NCBI GenBank assembly: GCA_030789695.1
Contig: CM061141.1
Location: 169,081,079-169,145,078, forward strand
Reading direction: 5' to 3'
DNA from: Scilla litardierei
Lineage: Eukaryota > Streptophyta > Magnoliopsida > Asparagales > Asparagaceae
Length of the DNA stretch: 64,000 bases
The translations under genes and the position numbers were made by a program. Shown here one piece after another: positions 31,701-44,379 of the stretch. Each line of letters starts with the position of its first letter. Position 1 is the stretch's first letter. Under the pieces are notes generated by a model. It had not been told where the DNA came from and searched no databases. It saw only the letters and a program-made list of their open reading frames with translations.

Positions 31701-32320
31701 TTATTAAATGATATGATTTTTGGCTTAATTTTGTCTTTTCTTATTTTTCAGTTGAAGATTGCGATCTCCTGGTTATGACAGACATTTTTGCTGATTTTTC
31801 TGAGCTCGGTGCTATTTTCTACATTTTATGGAAGATATGTTTTTATTAAATGATATGATTTTTATACACGTGTTTGTCTTCTCTTATTTTTTTCAGTTAA
31901 AGATGGCGGCCTACTGGTTCCAACGGACATTTTGCTTATTTTTCTTAGCTTTAGGCAATTTTTCTACATTTTCTTGAAGATATGGACCTTTTTATAAAAT
32001 GTTATGATTTTTGGCCTAATTTTGTCTTCTATTTTTAGTTGAGGATGGCGATCTCCCGATTCCAACGGAAATTTGAGAGGATTTTTTGTGCTCCAGTCTA
32101 TTTTCTACATTTTCTGTAAGATATGGACCTTTTTATTAAATGAAAAGATTTTTATAGCCTAATTTTATCTCCCCTTTTAGTTGAAGATAGCCATCTCCCG
32201 GTTCAAACAGAAATGTTTGCGGATTTTTCTGAGCTCGGAGATATTTTTCTACATTTTATGGAATAAATGGATCATTTAATTAAATTATATGATATTTGGC
32301 CTAATTTTATATTCTCTTAA

Positions 32321-35300
32321 TTTTTTTAGCTGAAGATAGCGATCTCCCAATTCCAACTGACATTTTTGCGGATTGTTTGACCTCGAGTCTATTTTCTTCA
32401 TTTTCGGGAAGATATGTATCTTTTTATTAAATCATTTGATTTTTTAGCCTAATTTTGTCTTCTCTTATATTTTAGAAGATGGCGATCGCCTGGTTCCGAC
32501 AAAGGTTAATGGGGATTTTTCTGAACTGCCAGCTATTTTCTACATTTTTTGTAAGATATGAATCTTTATATTCAATGATATGATTTTTATATCCTAATTT
32601 GGTATTCACTTATTTTTCAGTTGAAGATGGTAATCTCCTGGTTCAAACGGATATTTTGCCAATTTTACTTTTCAAATATCTATTTTCTGTATTTTCTTGA
32701 AGATGTGGATCTTTTTATAAAATGATATGATTTTTGGCATAATTTTGCCTTCTCTTATTTTTCAGTTGAAGATGGCGATATATCTGTTCCAACGGATATT
32801 TTTGTGGATTTTACTTAGTTCGGAACTATTTTCTGCATTTTCTAGAAGATATGGATCTTTTTATTAAATGATATCATTTTGTCCTAATTTTCTCTTCTCT
32901 TATTTTTTTCAGTTGAAGATGGCGATCTCCCTGTCCAACAGGCCTTTTTGGAGATTTTTCTGAGCTCGGAGCTATTTTCTACATTTCATTGAAGATATTG
33001 ATCTTTTTATTAAATGATATGATTTTTTCACCTAATTTTGTCCTCTCTTATTTTTCAGTTGAAAATGGCGATCTCACGATTCCAACGGACATTTGTGCGG
33101 ATTCTTCTGAGCCCGACACTATTTTTCTGTATTTTTGGAAGTTATGGATCTTTTTATTAAATGATATGATTTTTGGCCTAATTTTATCTTCTCTTATTTT
33201 TCAGTTAAAAATGTCGATCTAACGGTTGCAACGGACATTTGTGCGAATTTTTTTGAGCTCCATGCTATTTTCTTCATTTCTGTGAGAAATGAATCTTTAA
33301 ATTAATTGATATGATTTTAGCCTAATTTTTGTCTTTTCTAATTTTTTTTCAGTTGAAAATGGTGATTTCCCAGGTCCAACGTACAATGTTGTTGATTTTC
33401 AGAGCTCTGGGCTCTTTTTATTAAATTTTTTGTTTTTGGCCTAATTTTGTCGTTTGTTATTTTTTTTCATTGAAGATGGCGATCTTCCGGTTCCAACGGA
33501 CATTTCTAGGGATTTTTCTGAGCTTCGGGATATTTTCTAAATTTTCTGTAAGGAATGAATCTTTATATTAAATAATATGATTTTTAAGCCTAATTTTGTA
33601 TTCTCTTATTTTTCAGTTGAAGATGTCGATCTCCCAGTTCCAATAGATATTTTTGCAGATTTTTCTCAGCTTCGAATTATTTTCAAAAGTTCATTGAAGA
33701 TATAGATCTTTTTATTAAATGATATGATTTTAGGCTAAGTTTGTGTTCTCTTATTTTTTTCAGTTAATTATGGAGATCTCCCAGTTCCAATGAACATTTT
33801 CTCGGATGTTTCTGACCTAGGGGCTATCTTTCTAAATTTTCTGGAATATATGTACCTTTTTATTAAATGATATGATTTTTGACCGAAATTTGTATTCTGT
33901 TATTTTTTTCAGTTGAAGATGTCGATCTCCCTGTTCCAACGGATATTTTTTGGATTTTTTTGAGTGCTGAGATACTTTCTACATTTTCTGTATGATCTGA
34001 ATCTTTATATTAATTTATATGATTTTTAGTACCTAATTTTGTCTTCTCTTATTTTTTTCAGTTGAAGATGACGATCATCCGATTGCAACGGAATTTTTGT
34101 AGATTTTTCTGAGATTAGTGCTATTTTCAACATTTTCGGGAAGTGATGGATCTTCTTATTAAATGATATGAAATTTTGGTTTAATTTTGTCTTCTCTCAT
34201 ATTTAAGTTGAAGATGTCGATCTCCCTTTTCTAACGAATATTTTTGCGGATTATTCTGACCTCAGGGCTATTTTCTAAATTTCCTAGAAGATTTAGATCT
34301 TTTTATTAAAATATATGATTTTTGACCTTAGTTTGTCTTCTCTTATTTTTCAGTTCAAGATGGCGATCTCCCGGTTTCAACGGACATTTTTGAAGATTTT
34401 TTTGAGCTCGGTGCAATTTTCTACATTTTATGGAAGATATGGATCTTTTTTATTAAATGATATGATTTTTAAAGCCTACGTTTATATTTTCTTAATTTTT
34501 TTAGTTGACAATGGCGATCTACCAGTTCAACGGATATTTTTACTGATTTTTCTTTTCTTGGGACAATTTTTCTACATTTTCTAGAAGATATGAACCTTTT
34601 TATTAAATGTTATGATTATTTGGCCTAGATTTTTCTCTCTTTTTTAGTTGAAGATGGCGATCTTTCGGTTCCAATGGACATTTGAGCGGATTTTTCTACG
34701 TTTCTGGTTATTTTCTACATTTTCTATAAGATATGGATCTTTTTATTAAATGATATTATTTTTATAGCCTAATTTTGTCTTCTTTTTTTTCAATTGCTGA
34801 TGGCCATCTCCGAGTTTAAACAGACATTTTTTCGGATTTTTCTGATTTAGGGGTTATTTTTCTACATTTTAAGGAAGATATGGATCATTTTATAAAGTGA
34901 TATGATCTTTTGGCCTAATTTTATTTTCTCTTATTTTTTTTTAATTGATGATGGCGATCTCCCAGTTCCAACTGTCATTTTAGCAGATTTTTTGATCTCG
35001 AGGCTATTTCTACATTTTCTGGAAGATATGGATCTTTTTATTAAATCATTTGATTTTTTGCCTAATTTTGGCTTTTCTTATTTTTCAGATGAAGATGTCG
35101 ATCTCCCGGTTCCAACAGACATTTTTGTGGATTTTCTGAGCTACATGCTATTTTCTACATTTATGTAAGATATATATGTTTATATCAAATGATACGATTT
35201 TTAAATCCTAATTTTGTCTTCTCTTATTTTGGCGTTTAAGATGGTGATCTCCCAGTTCTAACAGACATTTTTGTGTATTTTACTTAGCTCGGAGCTATTT

Positions 35301-36882
35301 TCTGTATTTTGGGAAGATATGGATCTTTTATTAAATGATATGATTTCGGCATACTTTTGTCTTCAATTACTTTTCAGTTGAAGATGGCTATTTCTTTGTT
35401 CCAACAGACATTTTTGTCGATTTTTCTGAGCTCGGGTCTATTTTCTGCATTTTCTACAAGATATGGATCTTTTTATTTAATGATATCATTTTGGCCAAAT
35501 TTTGTCTTCTCATATTTTTATGAAGATGTCGATCTCCTTGTAGCAACAGATATTTTTGAGGATTTTTTGTGCTCGGAGCTATTTTCCATATTTTATGGAA
35601 GATATGGATCTTTTTATTAAATGATATGATTTTTATAGCCTAAGTTTATCTTCTCTTATTTTTCAGTTGAAGATGGCGATCTCCAGCTTCTAATGGACAT
35701 TTTTGCAAATTTTTTCGAGCTCGGTGCAATTTTATATATTTAATTTAGGAAATGGATCTTTTTATTAAATGATGAGTTTTATAGCCTAAGTTTGTATTCT
35801 CTTATTATGTAGTTGAAGATGCCGATCTCTCGGTTCCAGCGAACATTTTTGCGGATATTTCTGACCGCGAGCCTATTTTCAATATTTCTTGAAGATATGG
35901 ATCTTTTTATTAAATATATGATTTTTGGTCCTAATTTTGTCTTCTCTTATATTTTTCGTTGAATATGACGATCTCCCAGTTTCAACAGACCTTTTTGAGA
36001 ATTTTTTCATAGCTCCGGGCAATTTTCCACATTTCTTATAACCATGGATATTTATATTAAATGATTTACTTTTTATATCCTAATTTTTTGTCTTCTCTTA
36101 TTTTTAAATTGAAGATGGCGATCTTCCGGTTACAACAGAAATATTTGCGGATTTTTCTTAGATCTGGACTATTTTCTACATTTTCCAAAAGATATTGATC
36201 ATTTTATTAAATGATGTGATGTTTTGGCCTTATTTTTTCTTCTCCTTTTTCTATTGAAGATGGCGATCTCCCGGTTCCAACAGACATTTTTACATATTCT
36301 TCTGAGCTCGAGACAATTTTATTCAGTTTTCTTGAAGATATGTACCTTTTTATTAAATGATTTGAAATTTATCGCCTAATTTTGTCTTCTCTTATTTATT
36401 TAATTGAAAATGTCGATTTCCCGGTTCCAACAGAAATTTTTGCGGATTTTTTCTGAACTTCGGACTGGTTTCTACATTTTCTGAATGGTATGAATCTTTA
36501 TATTAAATGATATGATTTTTATGGCCTAATTTTGTCTTCTCTTATTTTTTTGTTGAAGATGGCAAACTCCCGATTACAACAGACATTTTTGCAGATTTTT
36601 CTGAGCTACGTGCTATTTTCTTTATTTTCTGTTAGATATGAATCTTTATATTAAATAATATGATTTTTATAGGCTAATTTTGTCTTTTCTTATTTTTCAG
36701 TTAAGATGGTAATCTCCCAGTTCAAATGGACATTTTTAGTATTTTTAAGAGCTCGGGGCTATTTTTCTAAATTTTCGGTGAGAAACAGATCATTTTATTA
36801 AATGATAAGATTTTTTGACCTAATTTTATATTCTCTTTTTAAGTTTGTAGATGGCCATCTCCCGATTCCAACGGACATTTTT
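32321..36882. repeat. Segmental duplication in satellite, copy A (4.56 kb)
   Basis: Matches 38729-43271 monomer for monomer at an offset of about 6408 (falling to about 6390 by small indels), with only scattered differences. This is far more similar than ordinary neighbouring monomers. The homology ends abruptly after CGGACATTTTT near 36882. Confidence 0.9.
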
Positions 36883-38228
36883 ATGGCAGATATGTATCTT
36901 TTTATTAAATGATATGATTTTTTGGCCTAATTTTGTCTTCTTTTATTTTTTCAGTTGAAGATGGCGATCTTTCGGTCCAATAGTCATTTTTTCGGATTTT
37001 TCCAGCTCCGAGCTATTTTCTACATATTATGTATGATAAGATTCTATATATTAAATGATAAGCTTTTTATAAGCTAATATCGTCTTTTCTTATTATTCAG
37101 TTGAAGATGGTGATCCAGGCTCTAATGGTCATTTTACCGATTTTTTCTGAGCTTGGGGCTATTTTTCTTCGTTTTCTGGAAGTTATGGAACTTTTTATTA
37201 AATGATATGATTTTTTGACCTAATGTTTTCTTCTCTTTTTTAAGATGAAGATGGCGATCTCCCGTTTACTACGAACATTTTTGTGGATTTTTCTGAGCTC
37301 GGCGCTATTTTCTACATTTCGAAAAGTTAAATAGCTTTTTATTAAATGATAGGATTTATATAGCCTAATTTTTACTTCTCTTAATTTTAAGTTGAAGGTG
37401 GCGATCTCCCGGTTTCAATGGGCATTTTTGCATATTTTTTGAGCTCGGTGGTATTTTTTAACATTTCATAGAAGATATATAAAAAAATTATTAAATAAAA
37501 TGTTATTTCTATAGCCTAAGTTTGTCTTCTTTTATTTTTCGGTCGAAGATGGCAATCTCTCGGTTCCAACTGACATTTTTGCAGATTTTTCTTAGCTTGA
37601 AACTATTTTTCTACATTTTCTGGAAGATATGTATCTTTTTATGAAATGCTATGATTTTTTGGCCTAATTTTGTTTTCTCTTTTTTATCTTGAAGATCATG
37701 ATCTCCCAGTTCCAATGGACATTTCTGAGCATTTATTTTGAGCTACAGGCTATTTTCTATATTTTTTGTATAATATGAATCTTTATATTAAATGATGTGC
37801 TTTTCGTAACCTAATGTAGTCATCATATATTTTTCAGTTGAAGATGGCGATCTCCCGGTTCCAAGGGAAATTTCTGCGGATTTTTCTGAGCTTGGGGCTA
37901 TTTTGTACATTTTCGAGAAGTTACACATCTTTTTATTTAAATGAGATGATTTTTCGCCGAATTTTGTCTTCTTTTATATTTTAAGTTGAAGATAGCGATC
38001 TTCCATTTGTAAGGACATTTTGCGTATTATTCTGACCTCGAGACTATTTTTCTAAATTTTTTCTTGAAGATTTTTATTAAATGATATGATTTTTGGCCTA
38101 ATTTTGTCTTCTCTTATTTTTTAGTTAAAGATGGTAAAGTCCCTGTTCCAACGGACATTTTTTCGGATTTTTATAAGCTCGGTGCACTTTTCTATAATTT
38201 TATAAATGATATGATTTTTATAGCCTAC

Positions 38229-38728
38229 NNNNNNNNNNNNNNNNNNNNNNNNNNNNNNNNNNNNNNNNNNNNNNNNNNNNNNNNNNNNNNNNNNNNNNNN
38301 NNNNNNNNNNNNNNNNNNNNNNNNNNNNNNNNNNNNNNNNNNNNNNNNNNNNNNNNNNNNNNNNNNNNNNNNNNNNNNNNNNNNNNNNNNNNNNNNNNNN
38401 NNNNNNNNNNNNNNNNNNNNNNNNNNNNNNNNNNNNNNNNNNNNNNNNNNNNNNNNNNNNNNNNNNNNNNNNNNNNNNNNNNNNNNNNNNNNNNNNNNNN
38501 NNNNNNNNNNNNNNNNNNNNNNNNNNNNNNNNNNNNNNNNNNNNNNNNNNNNNNNNNNNNNNNNNNNNNNNNNNNNNNNNNNNNNNNNNNNNNNNNNNNN
38601 NNNNNNNNNNNNNNNNNNNNNNNNNNNNNNNNNNNNNNNNNNNNNNNNNNNNNNNNNNNNNNNNNNNNNNNNNNNNNNNNNNNNNNNNNNNNNNNNNNNN
38701 NNNNNNNNNNNNNNNNNNNNNNNNNNNN
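38229..38728. other. Assembly gap, exactly 500 N
   Basis: A fixed-size run of N inside the satellite. The true length is unknown. Nothing can be said about frames drawn across it. Confidence 0.99.
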
Positions 38729-41700
38729 TTTTTTTAGCTGAAGATGGCGATCTCCCAATTCCAACTGACATTTTTGCGGTTTTTTTGACCTCGAGTCTAT
38801 TTTCTTCATTTTCGGGAAGATATGTATCTTTTTATTAAATCATTTGATTTTTTGGCCTAATTTTGTCTTCTCTTATATTTTAGAAGATGGCGATCGCCCG
38901 GTTCCAACGGAGGTTAATGGGGATTTTTCTGAACTGCCAGCGATTTTCTACATTTTTTGTAAGATATGAATCTGTATATTCAGTGATATGATTTTTATAT
39001 CCTAATTTGGTATTCACTTATTTTTCAGTCGAAGATGGTAATCTCCCGGTTCAAACGGATATTTTGCCAATTTTACTTTTCAAATATCTATTTTCTGTAT
39101 TTTCTTGAAGATGTGGATCTTTTTATAAAATGATATGATTTTTGGCATAATTTTGCCTTCTCTTATTTTTTCAGTTGAAGATGGCGATCTATCTGTTCCA
39201 ACGGATATTTTTGTGGATTTTACTTAGTTCGGCACTATTTTCTGCATTTTCTAGAAGATATGGATCTTTTTATTAAATGATATCATTTTGTCCTAATTTT
39301 CTCTTCTCTTAATTTTTCAGTTGAAGATGGCGATCTCCCTGTCCAACAGGCCTTTTTGGAGATTTTTCTGCGCTCGGAGCTATTTTCTACATTTCATTGA
39401 AGATATTGACCTTTTTATTAAATGATATGATTTTTTCGCCTAATTTTGTCCTCTCTTATTTTTCAGTTGAAAATGGCGATCTCACGATTCCAACGGACAT
39501 TTGTGCTGATTCTTCTGAGCCCGACACTATTTTTCTGTATTTTTGGAAGTTATGGATCTTTTTATTAAATGATATGATTTTGGCCTAATTTTATCTTCTC
39601 TTATTTTTCAGTTGAAAATGTCGATCTAACGGTTGCAACAGGCATTTGTACGAATTTTTTTGAGCTCCATGCTATTTTCTTCATTTCTGTAAGAAATGAA
39701 TTTTTAAATTAATTGATATGATTTTAGCCTAATTTTTGTCTTTTCTAATTTTTTTCAGTTGAAAATGGTGATTTCCCATGTCCAACATACATTGTTGTTG
39801 ATTTTCAGAGCTCTGGGCTCTTTTTATTAATTTGTTTGTTTTTGGCCTAATTTTGTCGTTTGTTATTTTTTTTCATTGAAGATGGCGATCTTCCGGTTCC
39901 AACGGACATTTCTATGGATTTTTCTGAGCTTCAGGATATTTTCTAAATTTTCTGTAAGGAATGAATCTTTATATTAAATAATATGATTTTGAAGCCTAAT
40001 TTTGTATTCTCTTATTTTTCAGTTGAAGATGTCGATCTCCCAGTTCCAATATATATTTTTGCAGATTTTTCTCAGCTTCGAATTATTTTCAAAAGTTCAT
40101 TGAAGATATAGATCTTTTTATTAAATGATATGATTTTAGGCTAAGTTTGTGTTCTCTTATTTTTTTAGTTAATTATGGAGATCTCCCGGTTCTAATGAAC
40201 ATTTTCTCGGATGTTTCTGACCTAGGGGCTATCTTTCTAAATTTTCTGGAATATATGGACCTTTTTATTAAATGATATGATTTTTGACCGAAATTTGTAT
40301 TCTCTTATTTTTTTTTCAGTTGAAGATGTCGATCTCCCTGTTCCAACGGATATTTTTTGGTTTTTCTGAGTGCTGAGATACTTTCTACATTTTCTGTATG
40401 ATCTGAATCTTTATATTAATTGATATGATTTTTAGTACCTAATTTTGTCTTCTCTTATTTTTTCAGTTGAAGATGACGATCATCCGACTGCAACGGAATT
40501 TTTGTGGATTTTTCTGAGATCGGTGCTATTTTCTTCATTTTCGGGAAGTGATGGATCTTCTTATTAAATGATATGAAATTTTGGTTTAATTTTGTTTCCT
40601 CTCATATTTAAGTTGAAGATGTCGATCTCCCTTTTCTAACGGATATTTTTGTGCATCAGGGCTATTTTCTAAATTTTCCTAGAAGATTTAGATCTTTTTA
40701 TTAAAATATATGATTTTTGACCATAGTTTGTCTTCTCTTATTTTTCAGTTCAAGATGGCGATCTCCAGGTTTCAACGGACATTTTTGAAGATTTTTTTGA
40801 GCTCGGTGCAATTTTCTACATTTTATGGAAGATATGGATCTTTTATTAAATGATATGATTTTTAAAGCCTACGTTTATATTTTCTTAATTTTTTAGTTGA
40901 CAATGGCGATCTACCAGTTCAACGGATATTTTTACTGATTTTTCTTTTCTTGGGGCAATTTTTCTACATTTTCTGGAAGATATGGACCTTTTTATTAAAT
41001 GTTATGATTATTTGGCCTAGATTTTTTTCTCTTTTTTAGTTGAAGATGGCGATCTTTCGGTTCCAATGGACATTTGAGCGGATTTTTCTATGCTTCTAGT
41101 TATTTTCTACATTTTCTATAAGGTATGGATCTTTTTATTAAATGATATTATTTTTATAGCCTAATTTTGTCTTATTTTTTTCAATTACTGATGGCCATCT
41201 TCGAGTTTAAACAGACATTTTTGCAGATTTTTCTGATTTTGGGTTTATTTTTCTACATTTTAAGGAAGATATGGATCATTTTATAAAGTGATATGATCTT
41301 TTGGCCTAATTTTATTTTCTCATATTTTTTAATTGATGATGGCGATCTCTCAGTTCCAACTGTCATTTTAGCGGATTTTTTGATCTCGAGGCTATTTCTA
41401 CATTTTCTAGAAGATATGGATCTTTTTAGTAAATCATTTGATTTTTAGCCTAATTTTGGCTTTTCTTATTTTTCAGATGAAGATGTCGATCTCCCGGTTC
41501 CAACAGACATTTTTGTGGATTTTCTGAGCTACATGCTATTTTCTACATTTATGTAAGATATGTATGTTTATATCAAATGATATGATTTTTAAAGCCCTAA
41601 TTTTGTCTTCTCTTATTTTGACGTTTAAGATGGTGATCTCCCAGTTCTAACGGACATTTTTGTGTATTTTACTTAGCTCGGAGCTATTTTCTGTATTTTG

Positions 41701-43271
41701 GGAAGATATGGATCTTTTATTAAATGATATGATTTCGGCATACTTTTGTCTTCAATTACTTTTCAGTTGAAGATGGCTATTTCTTTGTTCCAACAGACAT
41801 TTTTGTCGATTTTTCTGAGCTCGGGTCTATTTTCTGCATTTTCTGCAAGATATGGATCTTTTTATTTAATGATATCATTTTGGCCAAATTTTGTCTTCTC
41901 ATATTTTTATGAAGATGTCGATCTCCCTGTATTAACAGATATTTTTGAGGATTTTTCTGTGCTCGGAGCTATTTTCCATATTTTATGGATATGGATCTTT
42001 TTATTAAATGATACGATTTTTATAGCCTAAGTTTATCTTCTCTTATTTTTCAGTTGAAGATGGCGTTCTCCAGCTTCTAATGGACATTTTTGCGAATTTT
42101 TTCGAGCTCGGTGCAATTTTATATATTTAATTTAGGAAATGGATCTTTTTATTAAATGATGAGTTTTATAGCCTAAGTTTGTATTCTCTTATTATGTAGT
42201 TGAAGATGCCGATCTCTCGGTTCCAGCGAACATTTTTGCGGATATTTCTGACCGCGAGCCTGTTTTCAATATTTCTTGAAGATATGGATCTTTTTATTAA
42301 ATATATGATTTTTGGTCCTAATTTTGTCTTCTCTTATATTTTTCGTTGAATATGACGATCTCCCAGTTCCAACAGACCTTTTTGAGAATTTTTCATAGCT
42401 CCGGGCAATTTTCCACATTTCCTATAAGACATGGATATTTATATTAAATGATTTACTTTTTATATCCTAATTTTTTGTCTTCTCTTATTTTTAAATTGAA
42501 GATGGCGATCTTCCGGTTACAACAGAAATATTTGCGGATTTTTCTTAGATCTGGACTATTTTCTACATTTTCCAAAAGATATTGATCATTTTATTAAATG
42601 ATGTGATGTTTTGGTCTTATTTTTTCTTCTCTTTTTTTATTGAAGATGGCGATCTCCCGGTTCCAACAGACATTTTTACATATTCTTCTGAGCACGAGAC
42701 AATTTTCTTCAATTTTCTTGAAGATATGTACCTTTTTATTAAATGATTTGAAATTTATCGCCTAATTTTGTCTTCTCTTATTTATTCAATTGAAAATGTC
42801 GATTTCCCGGTTCCAACAGAAATTTTTGCGGATTTTTTTCTGAACTTTGGACTGGTTTCTACATTTTCTGAATGGTATGAATCTTTATATTAAGTGATAT
42901 AATTTTTATGGCCTAATTTTGTCTTCTCTTATTTTTTTGTTGAAGATGGCAAACTCCCGATTACAACAGACATTTTTGCAGATTTTTTTCTGAGCTACGT
43001 GCTATTTTCTTTATTTTCTGTTAGATATGAATCTTTATATTAAATAATATGATTTTTATAGGCTAATTTTGTCTTTTCTTATTTTTCAGTTAAGATGGTA
43101 ATCTCCCGGTTCAAATGGACATTTTTAGTATTTTTAAGAGCTCGGGGCTATTTTTCTAAATTTTCGGTGAGAAACAGATCATTTTATTAAATGATAAGAT
43201 TTTTTTGACCTAATTTTATATTCTCTTTTTAAGTTGTAGATGGCCATATCCCGATTCCAACGGACATTTTT
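38729..43271. repeat. Segmental duplication in satellite, copy B
   Basis: Partner of 32321-36882. The homology begins at the very first base after the gap, so its left limit is hidden. It ends where 43272 continues GATTATATTTC and copy A does not. Confidence 0.9.
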
Positions 43272-44374
43272 GATTATATTTCTGAACGCAGGGCTGTTTT
43301 TCTACATTATCCGGAAGATATGTTTCTTTTATTAAATGATATGATTTTTTGGCCTAATTTTGTCTTCATTTATTTTTTCATTGAAGATGGCAATCTCCCG
43401 GTTCTAACAGACATATTTACGGTTATTTCTGATCTCCGGGCTATTTCCTACATTTTCTGTATGATATGAATCTTTTTTAAATGAATGATTTTTATAGCCT
43501 AAATTAGTCTTCCCTTATTTTTCAGTTGAAGATGGCGATCTCCTAGTTCCAAAGGATATTTTTGCGGATTTTTTGAACTCGGTGCTATTTTCTATATTTT
43601 CTAGAAGTTATGTTTCTTTTTATTAAATGATAAGATTTTTGGCCTAATTTTGTCTTCTCTTATTTTTCAGAAGATGATGGCGATCTCCCGGTTCCAACTG
43701 ACATTTTTGTGAATTTTTCTGATTAATGGGTTATTTTCTATATTTTCTGTAAGAAATGTATCTTTATAATAAATGATTGGATTTTATAGCCTAATTTTGT
43801 CTTCCCTTATTTTCTTTTAAAGATGGCTATCTCCCAGTTACAATGGACATTCTTACTGAATTTTCTGAGCTCGGTGTTTTTTCTACATTTTATTGAATAT
43901 TTGGACATTTTTATCAAATGATATGCTTTTTGTAGTCTAATTTTATCTTCTCTTATTCTTCAATTGAAGATGGCGATCGTTTGATTCCAACAGACATTTT
44001 TATCGCTTTTTCTGAGCTCGGGGCTATTTTTCTACATTTTCTCGAAGAAATGTATCTTTTTAATAAATGATAGGATTTTGGCCCAATTTTATCTTCTCTT
44101 ATTTTTTTCGTTGAAGATGTCGATCTCCCGGTTTCAATGGATATTTTTGCGGGATTTTTCTGAGCTCTGTGTTATTTTATACATTTTATGTAGGGTATGA
44201 ATCTTTATATTAAATCTTATGATTTTTATAGCCTAATTTTTTCTTCTTTTATTTTTAAGTTGAAGATGGCGATCTCCCGATTCCAACAGACATTTTTAGG
44301 TATTTTTCTGAGTTCGAGGCTATTTTCTACATTTTATTGGGTACATGGATCTTTTATTAAATGATATGATTATT

Positions 44375-44379
44375 ATAGC
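44375..44379. other. Unoccupied paralogue of the gypsy insertion site
   Basis: Reads GATTATTATAGCCTAAG without interruption. Around the gypsy element the left side ends GATTATTATAGC and the right side restarts ATAGCCTAAG. The monomers on both sides also correspond, including the shortened monomer that follows. Confidence 0.8.

Larger units (their letters stand above)
25701..38228. repeat. Satellite array, ~147-bp monomer (block 2)
   Basis: Same family as 1-6741, resuming mid-monomer after the gypsy element. It contains a monomer with an extra CATATCATTT-type insert near 26270 (homologue near 44960), several shortened monomers, and the left copy of the 4.6-kb duplication (32321-36882). It stops at the assembly gap. 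Confidence 0.93.

Noticed and set aside
38121..38809. Frames spanning the N gap
   Set aside because: They consist mostly of unknown residues and have no content.
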